Positions 21,446 to 29,954 of a stretch of 64,000 nt of DNA are shown piece by piece. A program made the position numbers and the translations under genes. The DNA is taken from contig NZ_BJDX01000004.1 in assembly GCF_005405365.1 (NCBI RefSeq), positions 1 to 64,000 of the forward strand, given 5' to 3'. The first letter of the stretch is position 1. Every line of letters begins with the position of its first letter. The notes beneath the pieces were generated by a model, which saw only the letters and a list, made by a program, of their open reading frames with translations, did not search any database and had not been told where the DNA came from. This DNA comes from Enterococcus xiangfangensis (GTDB taxonomy: Bacteria > Bacillota > Bacilli > Lactobacillales > Enterococcaceae).

Positions 21446-22810
21446 ATGACCTTAGTAGAAAAAAATCAAACATACAGCGTCACGATCGATGACTTGTCCC
21501 ATGAAGGATTAGGCGTTGCTCATATCGATGGGTATCCGTTATTTATCGAAAATGCTTTGCCTGCAGAAGAAATGACGATTAAAGCAGTCAAAGTCGGCAA
21601 AAAATTCGGTTACGGAAAAGTAATCGAACGTTTTACTGCAAATCCGGAACGTCAAGAAGTAAAAGACTTAGATTTATTAAGAAGCGGGATCGCACCATTA
21701 AGCCATATGACGTATGGTTATCAATTGCGATTCAAACAACAACAAATTGAAAAAGTTTTAAAAACAATTGCGAAATTGCCAGAATTACCGGTAGCACCTG
21801 CAATCGGAATGGAGCAGCCTTTTGGTTATCGAAACAAAGCACAGATCCCTGTCCAAAAAGTAAATGATCAGTTAACGACGGGGTTTTATCGTAAAAATTC
21901 CCACGTGTTATTACCGATCGAAGACTATTTCATTCAAGAACCAAAAATCGATCAAGCAATCATTGCAGTCCGCAATATCTTGCAGCGGTTTAATGTGAAA
22001 GCCTATAATGAACGTGAGAATACCGGTTTTATTCGACACATTATAATTCGGCGCGGTCATTACAGTCATGAGATGATGGTGATTCTAGTTACTAGAACAG
22101 AACGTTTCTTTAAAGGAATGGAAATTGCTGAAACGATCAAAAAAGAATTGCCGGAAGTTGTTTCAGTCATTCAAAATATCAATCCTGAAAAAACTAACGT
22201 GATTATGGGACGCGAAGAAAAGATCCTTTTCGGAAAAACGACAATCAATGATACTTTGCTAGGAAAAACTTACCGTATTTCCCCGCAATCCTTTTATCAA
22301 GTAAATACTGAACAAACAGAAGTGTTGTATCAGACTGCCATTGAGTTTGCTGAACTTAGCGATGAAGATATCGTAGTTGATGCGTATTGCGGGATTGGAA
22401 CGATTGGTTTGTCCTTTGCTGAAAAAGTGAAGCATGTTTATGGAGTCGAGGTTATTCCACAAGCAATTGAAGATGCTAAGGCGAATGCTGCAGCAAATGG
22501 AATCAAAAATGCCAATTATGAAGTCGGCAAAGCTGAAAAGATCATGTCACGCTGGGCACGCGAAGGAATCGAACCAACAGTGATTTTTGTCGATCCGCCA
22601 AGAAAAGGATTAGACGAAAAATTCATCGAAGCCTCAGCAGCTGCAAACCCAGAAAAGATTATTTATATTTCTTGCAACCCTGCGACATTGGCTAGAGATT
22701 TGCGAAGATATGAAGACCTTGGCTATCATGCTGTGAAAGTTCAGCCAGTAGATTTATTCCCACAAACTTATCATGTCGAATCCGTTACTTTACTAGTAAA
22801 GGCGGTGTAA
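21446..22810 (+). CDS. rlmCD: 23S rRNA (uracil-C5)-methyltransferase, RumA/RlmCD family
   Basis: SAM-dependent methyltransferase, 454 aa. The ATG at 21446 has AAGGAG at 21434-21439; the longer frame from 21389 lies upstream of that. An N-terminal TRAM domain covers about residues 1-58, then the methyltransferase fold with the SAM motif VVDAYCGIGTIGL near residue 312. The catalytic cysteine is in YISCNPATLARDL near residue 411, and a VDPPRKGLD motif is present. The iron-sulfur cysteine cluster of E. coli RlmD is not seen, as in the Bacillus RlmCD type. The exact target uridine is inferred. A 42-aa ORF begins two nt after its stop. Confidence 0.9.
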   Translation: MTLVEKNQTYSVTIDDLSHEGLGVAHIDGYPLFIENALPAEEMTIKAVKVGKKFGYGKVIERFTANPERQEVKDLDLLRSGIAPLSHMTYGYQLRFKQQQIEKVLKTIAKLPELPVAPAIGMEQPFGYRNKAQIPVQKVNDQLTTGFYRKNSHVLLPIEDYFIQEPKIDQAIIAVRNILQRFNVKAYNERENTGFIRHIIIRRGHYSHEMMVILVTRTERFFKGMEIAETIKKELPEVVSVIQNINPEKTNVIMGREEKILFGKTTINDTLLGKTYRISPQSFYQVNTEQTEVLYQTAIEFAELSDEDIVVDAYCGIGTIGLSFAEKVKHVYGVEVIPQAIEDAKANAAANGIKNANYEVGKAEKIMSRWAREGIEPTVIFVDPPRKGLDEKFIEASAAANPEKIIYISCNPATLARDLRRYEDLGYHAVKVQPVDLFPQTYHVESVTLLVKAV

Positions 22811-22812
22811 AA

Positions 22813-22941
22813 ATGAATCAAAAAGAAAAAATGTTAGAATTGATCAAAAAGAAACAAGGCGGCGGACGCTCAAAACAAATGGATCTGCCAAAAAATGATC
22901 GAAAAAACATGCGCAAAGGACCAAAGATTTTTAATAAATAA
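22813..22941 (+). CDS. small basic protein, 42 aa, coupled to the methyltransferase gene
   Basis: This ORF is below usual length cut-offs. It has GGCGGTG before the ATG and starts two nt after the methyltransferase stop, a spacing typical of coupled translation. The sequence is rich in Lys, Asn and Gly (MNQKEKMLELIKKKQGGG, later LPKNDRKNMRKGPKIFNK). It could bind RNA. Nothing more can be said without homologs. Confidence 0.55.
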   Translation: MNQKEKMLELIKKKQGGGRSKQMDLPKNDRKNMRKGPKIFNK

Positions 22942-22971
22942 AGTAGAAATCACAGAAGAGAGGCGATTTCA

Positions 22972-23382
22972 TTGGGAAATAGTTGGATGCAGCGACTGAC
23001 GAAATTTTATCAAAAGTATGCGTATTTGATGCGCGGGCGTTACGGTAGAGTAGACCAGATTAATAAAGCGCTGCTGATTGTTTGGGCGGTCATGCTGATT
23101 TTTGACCGTTGGAGCCCTTTTTATATTGGAAATGTCATTGCGTTAGCAGCTTTGGCATTGGTTCTTTATCGCTTTTGTTCAAAAAAAATCTATCCGCGAA
23201 GCAATGAAAACCAAAAATTCATTCAATGGATCGCTCGTGTAAAGGATTTCTTCACAGGCAAGGCGACCTATCGCTATTTCAAATGTCCTGAATGCAAACA
23301 AAAGATGCGGGCACCAAAAGGTCGTGGGAAAATCAAAGTGACTTGTAAAAATTGTCATACGCAATTCGTGAAAAAGGTCTAG
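22972..23382 (+). CDS. membrane protein with C-terminal zinc ribbon, 136 aa
   Basis: Function unknown. TTG at 22972 is the likely start because AGAGAGG lies about nine nt upstream and the next ATG (22987) is 24 nt away. Two hydrophobic segments (about residues 32-44 and 50-66) suggest a membrane anchor. The C-terminal part has two CxxC knuckles, in FKCPEC and VTCKNC (about residues 103-127), so it should bind zinc. A short terminator follows. Confidence 0.75.
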   Translation: MGNSWMQRLTKFYQKYAYLMRGRYGRVDQINKALLIVWAVMLIFDRWSPFYIGNVIALAALALVLYRFCSKKIYPRSNENQKFIQWIARVKDFFTGKATYRYFKCPECKQKMRAPKGRGKIKVTCKNCHTQFVKKV

Positions 23383-23402
23383 TTTTTTAAACTAGGCTTT
23401 TT
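23379..23402 (+). terminator. terminator after the zinc-ribbon protein gene
   Basis: CTAGTTT and AAACTAG arms with a TTT loop are followed by a T-run. Confidence 0.65.
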
Positions 23403-23434
23403 CTGATATCCTTAAAAAGAGAGGGTGAGAGTAA

Positions 23435-24103
23435 ATGAAATTGATTTTAGTTCGTCATGGTGAAAGTGCAGCAAATTTTGAAAATTATTGGACAGGCTGG
23501 TTGGATGTCGATCTAACAACTAAAGGAATCGAACAGGCAAAAAATGCCGGCAAAAAACTGAAAGCAGCAGGGGTAGTAATTGACGTTGCGTATGAATCTG
23601 TATTAAAGCGTTCTATTAAAACGGCACAAATGATTTTACAAGAAGCAGAGGCACATTTTGTTCCTGAAAACAAAACGTGGCGGTTGAACGAACGTCATTA
23701 CGGTGCATTAGTCGGAAAAAATAAAGATATCATCAAGCGAGAATTTGGCGCGGAGCAAGTAAAAAAATGGCGTAGAGGTTTTGATGAGGTGCCGCCATTA
23801 GTCAAAGAGAATCATTTTGATCGACGTTATGATAATTTAGATCCCGGTTTAATTCCTCTAGGAGAAAGTTTGCGGATGACTTCACAGCGAGTGATTCCGT
23901 TATGGCAAGACAAAATCGCTCCTGCTTTATTGGATGAAAAGACGGTCTTAGTTTGTGGGCATGGCAATAGTTTACGTGTTTTGGTCCAATACCTTGAAGC
24001 GATTCCTACAGATCAAGTTGACCAAATTGATATTCCTAACGCAACGCCTGTAGTCTATACATTTGATTCGCAATTAAAAATTAGTAAAAAAGAAATTTTA
24101 TAA
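23435..24103 (+). CDS. gpmA: 2,3-bisphosphoglycerate-dependent phosphoglycerate mutase homolog
   Basis: Histidine phosphatase superfamily, 222 aa, likely cytoplasmic. The phospho-acceptor is His8 in RHGES, the second histidine is in CGHGNSLRVL near residue 179, and LNERHYGAL and YDNLDPGLIPLGESL match the GpmA family. It is a little shorter than usual (about 228-250 aa). Two of the normally conserved residues after RHGES, usually WN preceded by E/Q/T, read AAN here, and the C-terminal NIPTG-type motif reads DIPNATP. It may be a second, divergent copy rather than the main glycolytic enzyme. Ribosome site GAGAGGGTGAG precedes the ATG. Confidence 0.8.
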   Translation: MKLILVRHGESAANFENYWTGWLDVDLTTKGIEQAKNAGKKLKAAGVVIDVAYESVLKRSIKTAQMILQEAEAHFVPENKTWRLNERHYGALVGKNKDIIKREFGAEQVKKWRRGFDEVPPLVKENHFDRRYDNLDPGLIPLGESLRMTSQRVIPLWQDKIAPALLDEKTVLVCGHGNSLRVLVQYLEAIPTDQVDQIDIPNATPVVYTFDSQLKISKKEIL

Positions 24104-24133
24104 AATTATTATGTTAACTTAGAAAGGTTCATT

Positions 24134-24757
24134 ATGAATTATATTTGGGATTTTGATGGGACAATCTATGATTCCTATCCAATTATGCTGAAGGCGCTGA
24201 TGACGACTTTCAACGAATTTGAGCTGGAAGTAAATGAAGAAACAGTTTATCGAAAAATAAAAGAAGAATCGATTCGCCAAATGATTAGCGACTGGCAGTT
24301 GCCGGCACCTGCTTTTGATCAGAAGTACCACGCCTATGAGGCGCAACAAAACAAAGCGTCGTTTCCTTTTGCTGAAGCGAAAGAAACCCTAAAAATATTG
24401 CATGAAAAAGGCGGTCAGCACTTTATTTTGACGCATCGTACGGTGGAGTCGACTTGGAAATTATTAACGCGTGATGGGTTAGACGGATTGATCACAGCAA
24501 TCATTGGCAGTGATTCAAATTTTCCACGAAAGCCTGATCCAGCAGCCATCAATTATTTCATTGCTAATTATCGGCTTAATCCTACCCGGACGGTGATGAT
24601 CGGCGATCGCAGATTAGATATTGAAGCTGGCAGCAATGCGGGCATCCAGACAGTATTTTTTGATATCGATCATTTTGGTCAAAAAATCAAGGCGACACAT
24701 TATATAAATAATTTAAAAGAAATGGTACAAATTTTTTGTACAGAAAGCTATAATTAG
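24134..24757 (+). CDS. HAD-family hydrolase, subfamily IA
   Basis: Predicted phosphatase, 207 aa. Motif I WDFDGTIYDS (nucleophile Asp8 and acid/base Asp10), motif II LTHRT near residue 99, and motif IV IGDRRLDIEAG near residue 156 are all present. The alpha-helical cap between motifs I and II marks the phosphoglycolate-phosphatase group, but the substrate is unknown. It starts 30 nt after the mutase gene and is probably co-transcribed. Confidence 0.88.
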   Translation: MNYIWDFDGTIYDSYPIMLKALMTTFNEFELEVNEETVYRKIKEESIRQMISDWQLPAPAFDQKYHAYEAQQNKASFPFAEAKETLKILHEKGGQHFILTHRTVESTWKLLTRDGLDGLITAIIGSDSNFPRKPDPAAINYFIANYRLNPTRTVMIGDRRLDIEAGSNAGIQTVFFDIDHFGQKIKATHYINNLKEMVQIFCTESYN

Positions 24758-24909
24758 ATAAATTGCTGATCCGCTGAAATGGTTGGTAAACTGGCAGTAT
24801 ATGATCTCAGCGAGGGACTGCAGCAGAGCATTTTTTGTTTGGATTGAGTGGGACTGCTGAAGTGATCAGATCAATGCAAAAATATTGGTAAGAAGCAAGG
24901 AGATGCGAA

Positions 24910-25293
24910 ATGAAATTACAACGCGATCAAGAAGTTGTTGAGTCTTTTAATTACGGTCTTCCACCGAAAGATCAAGTCGTGAAACAGAAATTATTGATTA
25001 ATTTTAGTCCTTTGGAAGCTGTTGATCCGAACTATCCAGCTGAAAATAGTATTATGGGTGTACGAGTCGAATGTGTTATTCCTTTTGAAGAATTTATTAT
25101 TGGTGGAGTGTTTTCTCAAGTAGTCCATGTGATTGGACGCCAAGTTAGACAGCAAAATGATTTGACTGAAGCTGAAGCTAACGAGATGATTCGCCCACTT
25201 TTGAAATTGATCGAGCGAATGGTTTATGAAGTTACTGAGATCGCCTTAGATAAACCTGGGGTGAAAATTAATTTTTCTTCTAATACCAAATAA
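24910..25293 (+). CDS. DUF1149 family protein
   Basis: 127-aa protein of unknown function found in Lactobacillales. The sequence (VVESFNYGLPPKDQ, GVRVECVIPFEEFIIGGVFSQVVHV, LTEAEANEMIRPLLKLIERM) is compatible with a SecB-like beta fold. No catalytic residues are evident. AAGGAGATG lies before the ATG at 24910. The 152-bp gap upstream contains several short inverted repeats but no clear promoter. Confidence 0.75.
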   Translation: MKLQRDQEVVESFNYGLPPKDQVVKQKLLINFSPLEAVDPNYPAENSIMGVRVECVIPFEEFIIGGVFSQVVHVIGRQVRQQNDLTEAEANEMIRPLLKLIERMVYEVTEIALDKPGVKINFSSNTK

Positions 25294-25301
25294 TTTGTTT
25301 T

Positions 25302-25362
25302 CTCCGGCTTAAAGAGAGTCTAACATGCTAGTTTAGTCTCTTTTTAAGCCGGAGGATTTTTT
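25302..25362 (+). terminator. terminator after DUF1149 gene
   Basis: A 12-bp arm CTCCGGCTTAAA (25302-25313) pairs with TTTAAGCCGGAG (25343-25354), with an inner GAGA/TCTC stem and a downstream T-run. Confidence 0.85.
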
Positions 25363-25428
25363 GTGCTGGAATTTTTGAAATTTTTCATGTAACAATGCAA
25401 AATATAAGACAGATTATTTTATCTAGGG

Positions 25429-25557
25429 TATAATATTCAAGTCACTGAAGTGTAGGCGTCGCGCAGCTATATTTTAGGGTAGTTCGTTGAAGAACGGGTA
25501 CCGGGAACCTTTACTTCCTTTGACAGACTTGTCATTTAGAAAGTTTTTTGATACTAT
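25429..25557 (+). promoter_or_regulatory. two candidate promoters in the cystine-transporter leader
   Basis: TATAAT at 25429-25434 lacks a good -35. A better pair, TTGTCA (25529-25534) and TACTAT (25552-25557) with a 17-nt spacer, lies downstream. Between them are the hairpins GTTC/GAAC, GGAA/TTCC and TGACA/TGTCA. Of the 465 bp between the terminator and the ATG, the remaining 200 nt are AT-rich and show nothing recognisable. Confidence 0.45.
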
Positions 25558-25758
25558 CCGTTCAATTTTTCACAGTTATCTGCTCTTTTTTGTATTTAGC
25601 AATCGTATACGTACAAAATTTTTTTAAATTTTTACGTTAGAAAATCAAATCATTATTTATGAGTGGAAAAGCAGAATGTTGAATGATAGACGACTTTCGA
25701 AGCGGATTGGTTTTTCTTCGGAAAAATTAATTCAGCACATCACATAAGGAGGAATACA

Positions 25759-27150
25759 ATGACAACTCTGTTCACTGTATTAGTGATCTTAGTATTCGTT
25801 GCATTACTTGTAGCTTTCTACCAAATGCAAAAAAAACATGTGAAATTTTCCAATCGTGTATTTGCAGGATTAGGAGCCGGAATTATTTTTGGCGGTATTT
25901 TACAACTTCTTTTAGGTAATGGTAGCAAGATTATCACGCAAGCGATGGAATGGATCGGGATCGTTGGTAATGGTTATATTTCATTATTACAAATGTTAGT
26001 AATGCCTTTAGTATTTATTTCAATCGTTGGTGCGTTCACCAAAATGAAATCAAGTAAAAAGCTTGGTAAAATTAGTGCCAATGTTTTAGTAACCTTATTG
26101 GCTACGACAGCAATCGCCGCTTTGATCGGTATTTTAGCTGTAATGGTCTTTGGTCTTGATGGGGCGACCTTTACGAAAGGTGCGGCTGAAACGGCTAGAA
26201 TCAAAGAATTGGCGGATCGTCAATCAATGGTTCAAAACTTTTCAATTCCGCAACAAATTTTATCGTTTATCCCAAGCAATGTCTTTGCTGATTTTGCAGG
26301 CACTCGGCCAACAAGTACGATCGGCGTGGTGATCTTTGCGGCTTTTGTCGGTATCGCCTTTTTAGGAGTACGCCGCAAAGCGCCAAAAGAAGCAGAATTT
26401 TTTGCGAACTTGATTGACAGTTTGTATAAAATCGTCATGCGAATCGTGACATTAGTCTTGCGTCTAACACCATATGGAGTCTTCGCATTGATGACAAACG
26501 TGTTAGCAACAAGTGATTTCGAAGCAATTGTTAATTTAGGGAAATTTATTTTGGCGTCATACAGTGCATTGATCGTTGTATTATTGATGCATTCGTTGAT
26601 TCTTCTAGGTGTTAAAGTTAGTCCAATCAATTTCTTTAAAAAAGCCTTTCCTGCATTGAGTTTTGCGTTTACTTCGCGTTCAAGTGCGGGAACATTGCCA
26701 ATGAATATCGAAACACAAACAAAGGCTTTAGGTGTTGATGAAGCAACAGCAAACTTTGCTGGTAGTTTCGGTATCTCGATTGGTCAAAACGGCTGTGCGG
26801 GTGTTTACCCAGCAATGCTTGCAACAATCGTTGCACCAACAGTCGGTGTGGATGTTTTTGATTTGAAATTCATCGTGATGTTGATTGCGATCGTAACGAT
26901 CAGTTCATTTGGTGTTGCCGGTGTCGGCGGCGGAGCAACCTTTGCTTCGTTGATCGTCCTAGGTGCGATGAACTTGCCAGTCGCAATCGTTGGTTTGGTT
27001 ATCTCTGTTGAACCAATGATCGATATGGCTCGGACAGCGGTTAACGTTAGCGGCAGTATGGTTGCCGGTGTTGTGACCAGCGAACGCATTCATGAATTGG
27101 ATCGCGACATCTTGCGTGATCAAAATGCTTCTATTGAAGTGAATTCATAA
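25759..27150 (+). CDS. tcyP: L-cystine sodium symporter, TcyP type
   Basis: Dicarboxylate/amino-acid:cation symporter family, 463 aa, with about eight to ten hydrophobic segments in the cell membrane. Features include TSRSSAGTLPMNIETQTKALGV, a family motif in the substrate-binding hairpin, and FGVAGVGGGATFASLIVLGAMNLP. TcyP orthologs import cystine; this specificity is inferred from overall similarity (start MTTLFTVLVILVFVALLVAF). AAGGAGG precedes the ATG. It stands alone with its own long leader and terminator. Confidence 0.85.
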   Translation: MTTLFTVLVILVFVALLVAFYQMQKKHVKFSNRVFAGLGAGIIFGGILQLLLGNGSKIITQAMEWIGIVGNGYISLLQMLVMPLVFISIVGAFTKMKSSKKLGKISANVLVTLLATTAIAALIGILAVMVFGLDGATFTKGAAETARIKELADRQSMVQNFSIPQQILSFIPSNVFADFAGTRPTSTIGVVIFAAFVGIAFLGVRRKAPKEAEFFANLIDSLYKIVMRIVTLVLRLTPYGVFALMTNVLATSDFEAIVNLGKFILASYSALIVVLLMHSLILLGVKVSPINFFKKAFPALSFAFTSRSSAGTLPMNIETQTKALGVDEATANFAGSFGISIGQNGCAGVYPAMLATIVAPTVGVDVFDLKFIVMLIAIVTISSFGVAGVGGGATFASLIVLGAMNLPVAIVGLVISVEPMIDMARTAVNVSGSMVAGVVTSERIHELDRDILRDQNASIEVNS

Positions 27151-27156
27151 TAATTA

Positions 27157-27189
27157 AAAGGCTTGGCTAGCGCAACCAAGCCTTTTTTG
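27157..27189 (+). terminator. terminator after the cystine transporter
   Basis: AAAAGGCTTGG (27157-27167) pairs with CCAAGCCTTTT (27176-27186), followed by T. Confidence 0.9.
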
Positions 27190-27279
27190 GTACACTTTTT
27201 TTGTGGGAATGGTAGGCTCGGATTACTAAAATGTACGTTGTAGCTGATTCCAGTTTTAATTAGAGAAGAGAGGAATAAA

Positions 27280-27439
27280 ATGAATAGAAAGACAAGATTC
27301 CTATTAATATATACATTAGTTATTAATCATAAATAGGATGATGCCAGAAAATATTCGAGGATACCTCAACCTCTTTGGTTTACTTGGATATCTAGCGATT
27401 GGAAGTACTTTTTTTGTTTTATTTATTCGGAAATCATAA
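27280..27439 (+). pseudogene. remnant or frameshifted small membrane protein gene
   Basis: An ATG at 27280 after AGAGAGGAA opens an 18-codon frame (MNRKTRFLLIYTLVINHK, stop at 27334-27336). A second frame, shifted by one, starts at 27338 and encodes a hydrophobic 33-aa piece (MPENIRGYLNLFGLLGYLA then an IRKS end, stop 27437-27439). Together they read like the two ends of a two-helix protein broken by a frameshift or deletion. The second frame has no ribosome site. It could also be two unrelated short frames. The rest of the 432-bp gap before the VOC gene shows nothing recognisable. Confidence 0.4.
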
Positions 27440-27627
27440 CGACATTTCTTGATTAGTTGCTGATTCAAAAAGTCTTTTTAAATTTTTTATAATGAGGCGA
27501 TAATCGAACATTCAAACGTGCGAGCCAAGTATGACCAGTAGTAAGTTCAAACTATAGAACAACAGTAATACGTTAGTAGTTATCTAGCAAAATAAGCAAA
27601 CAGGAATTCGAGAGGAAAGTGACTAAT

Positions 27628-27999
27628 TTGTTTAATGAACAAGTAAAAGTGATTTTATATGCGAACGATGTAAAAAAAGCCAGTTTATTTTGGCAAACGA
27701 TCGGTTTTGTTGAGATTAGTTTTGAAGAATTGGATGGATCACAAGTTGCGGAAGTAGCAATGAGTGAAAGCAGTACGACGCATTTGGTGATTTATGATCG
27801 GGCATTTATTGAAAAGAATGATGATGAAGCGACTGAACCTGCACCAGCTTTGATCTTTGGCAGCGAGAATACGATCGACTTGTACAAAAAAATGCAAGAA
27901 GCTGGCATTCAATTAGGAGATTTAACTCAGATTGGTGAAGAATATGTCTTCAATTTTGTGGATACAGACGGCAATTATTTTGTAGTATCTGGCAAATAG
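27628..27999 (+). CDS. VOC/glyoxalase-bleomycin-resistance fold protein
   Basis: 123-aa protein of the vicinal oxygen chelate superfamily. TTG at 27628 is favoured over GTG at 27619, which lies only two nt after the AGAGGA ribosome site. The start MFNEQVKVILYANDVKKASLFWQTIGF is a typical first beta-alpha unit, and the ending VFNFVDTDGNYFVVSGK is the last strand. A metal-binding set is not clear, so the substrate is unknown. Confidence 0.7.
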   Translation: MFNEQVKVILYANDVKKASLFWQTIGFVEISFEELDGSQVAEVAMSESSTTHLVIYDRAFIEKNDDEATEPAPALIFGSENTIDLYKKMQEAGIQLGDLTQIGEEYVFNFVDTDGNYFVVSGK

Positions 28000-28037
28000 T
28001 TTGTGTTTGTTTGTTTGGCTGGAAGGAGCGAGTGAGA

Positions 28038-28763
28038 ATGGATCAAGTTTTTGTAATTGGCGATGTTCACGGCGAGTATACATTATTTCAAGAAACTTTG
28101 AAAAAATTCCAGCCGGACAAACAACAGCTAATCTTGATTGGGGATCTAAACGACCGTGGTCCGAAAAGTAAAGATTGTTGGTTATTAGGTAGGGAATTAG
28201 TTGAAAAATATCAAGCAATTTATTTACGAGGCAATCATGAGCAATATTTCTTAGAATTTATGGAGAGTCCAGAAGATTGGTTTCCAAGTTACATGTATAA
28301 TGGCGGAAAAGAAACGATTGAAAGTTTGTTGCATAAAGGTGCGACAGAGGAGTATTCTCCTACTGAAATCGCAATGATGATCCGCAGTCGGTATCGATCG
28401 CTGGTGGAATTTCTGGCGGAGCGTCCATTTTATTATGAATGGAACAACTATCTCTTCGTCCACGCCGGCGTAGATTTAACGAAGCCTTGGCAGGAAAGCT
28501 CACTGCAAGACTTTTTATGGATTCGCGAACCGTTTCATGAAGGCAAGAATCAGACGGGCAAGACGATCGTATTTGGTCATACGATCACACCGATGCTGTA
28601 TGGTGATATGCAAACGACCGCGCTTTGGCAATCCGATGGAAAAATTGGGATTGATGGCGGCGCAGTCTTTGGTGGCAGTCTTCATGGGGTTGTCTTTGAT
28701 AAAAATGGGATCGTAAAAGATTATGAATTACCAAATACGACTGCATGGCGACCTGATTTTTAA
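28038..28763 (+). CDS. metallophosphatase, Ser/Thr phosphatase or Ap4A-hydrolase type
   Basis: Calcineurin-like phosphoesterase, 241 aa. The ATG at 28038 follows AAGGAG at 28023-28028; the frame from 28011 starts before this site. Metal-binding motifs are GDVHGE (residues 7-12), GDLNDRGP (normally GDxxDRG), LRGNHEQY, HAGVD and FGHT. This order is shared by PPP-family protein phosphatases and ApaH/PrpE proteins, so protein or dinucleotide substrates cannot be told apart. A terminator follows. Confidence 0.82.
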   Translation: MDQVFVIGDVHGEYTLFQETLKKFQPDKQQLILIGDLNDRGPKSKDCWLLGRELVEKYQAIYLRGNHEQYFLEFMESPEDWFPSYMYNGGKETIESLLHKGATEEYSPTEIAMMIRSRYRSLVEFLAERPFYYEWNNYLFVHAGVDLTKPWQESSLQDFLWIREPFHEGKNQTGKTIVFGHTITPMLYGDMQTTALWQSDGKIGIDGGAVFGGSLHGVVFDKNGIVKDYELPNTTAWRPDF

Positions 28764-28768
28764 GCAGT

Positions 28769-28797
28769 GGATGTGACAAATTGTCGCATCCTTTTTT
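28769..28797 (+). terminator. terminator after the metallophosphatase gene
   Basis: GGATGTGACAA pairs with TTGTCGCATCC, with one G-T wobble, followed by seven T. Confidence 0.85.
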
Positions 28798-28948
28798 TAA
28801 ATTAGAGTTAACAGCTTTCTAATGATTTGCAATAGGTATCCAATCTATTGCAGAAACTCTTTTCTGAATTTTCTTGCAGCGAGGTCTATACAGCGGCAAA
28901 GCATGATAAAATAACTTTCGTATTTTGAATTTATTAGGAGGCACAAAG

Positions 28949-29863
28949 ATGTCAGAGACAGCCAAAGGTCATCTATCAGCCGGTTTAACAGTTGCTATTT
29001 GGGCATTGACCTTTATTTCAACCAAAGTCCTGTTAAAAGATTTTTTGCCGATTGAAATTTTATTTATTCGTTTCTTGATTGGCTTTATTAGTTTATTGAT
29101 CGTTTCACGAAAAATAGTCCCATTTAGAAACTGGCGTGAAGAGAGATATTATTTGATAGCAGGCCTATTAGGTGTCTTTCTTTATTATTATTTAGAAAAT
29201 GTTGCATTGACCTTTACTTTAGCTATGAATGTAGGCGTGATCGGGTCGGTCAGTCCATTTATGACAGCATTAATCAGCCGGTTCATTTTAAAGCAAGGAA
29301 CGATTCCACGGGTCTTTGTTTTAGGTTTTATTTGTTCAATGATCGGTATTTCATTGATTAGCTTTTCTGGAACGTTAAACGTGAATCCGCTTGGTGATGG
29401 CTTAGCGCTATTGGCTACGGTTTGTTGGGCAGCATATTCCTTGATCGTCAAAAAGATCAGTACTTTTGGTCAGGGGACGATTGCTGCGACGCAACGGATT
29501 TTCTTTTATGGGTTATTATGGATGGTGCCGGTCTTATTCTTTAGTATCGATACTTTCGATTTCTCACGATTCACCCAAATCACAAATTTCGGCAATCTCA
29601 TCTTTTTAGGAGTGGGAGCGTCGGCTCTATGTTTTGTCACGTGGAATTTTTCCGTGAAAACTCTTGGAGCTGTTCGGGCTGCTGTTTATATTTATACGAT
29701 CCCGATGTTAACGACGTTAGCGTCTGTTTTAATTTTAGCAGAACCACTGACTGTTAGAACCTTTTTCGGGATTTTGTTAACCCTGACTGGTTTGGTATTA
29801 TCAGAATTGCCTAATTTTTTGCGCCAAAGAAAAATACGGGCTAACAAACGCCTTCACGACTGA
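28949..29863 (+). CDS. DMT-superfamily (EamA) transporter
   Basis: Membrane exporter of 304 aa with ten predicted helices in two five-helix EamA repeats (about residues 8-135 and 148-290). The ATG at 28949 has AGGAGG at about 12 nt upstream; the TTG at 28925 precedes it. Substrate unknown; family members export metabolites or amino acids. The C-terminal tail is basic. Confidence 0.82.
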   Translation: MSETAKGHLSAGLTVAIWALTFISTKVLLKDFLPIEILFIRFLIGFISLLIVSRKIVPFRNWREERYYLIAGLLGVFLYYYLENVALTFTLAMNVGVIGSVSPFMTALISRFILKQGTIPRVFVLGFICSMIGISLISFSGTLNVNPLGDGLALLATVCWAAYSLIVKKISTFGQGTIAATQRIFFYGLLWMVPVLFFSIDTFDFSRFTQITNFGNLIFLGVGASALCFVTWNFSVKTLGAVRAAVYIYTIPMLTTLASVLILAEPLTVRTFFGILLTLTGLVLSELPNFLRQRKIRANKRLHD

Positions 29864-29882
29864 TAACGTGAAGGCGTTTTGA
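29846..29882. terminator. terminator overlapping the EamA stop codon
   Basis: AAACGCCTTCACG (29846-29858) pairs with CGTGAAGGCGTTT (29867-29879). The TGA stop lies in the loop. Confidence 0.85.
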
Positions 29883-29954
29883 TTTTACTGAAGAAGCATT
29901 CTTACTTGAAGTATGGTAGAATAAATAGGATTTTGAATGAAATGAGGAAGTAAA

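Noticed and set aside
26232-26630. 132-aa minus-strand frame inside the cystine transporter
   Set aside because: Shadow frame in a membrane-protein gene, without promoter or ribosome site.
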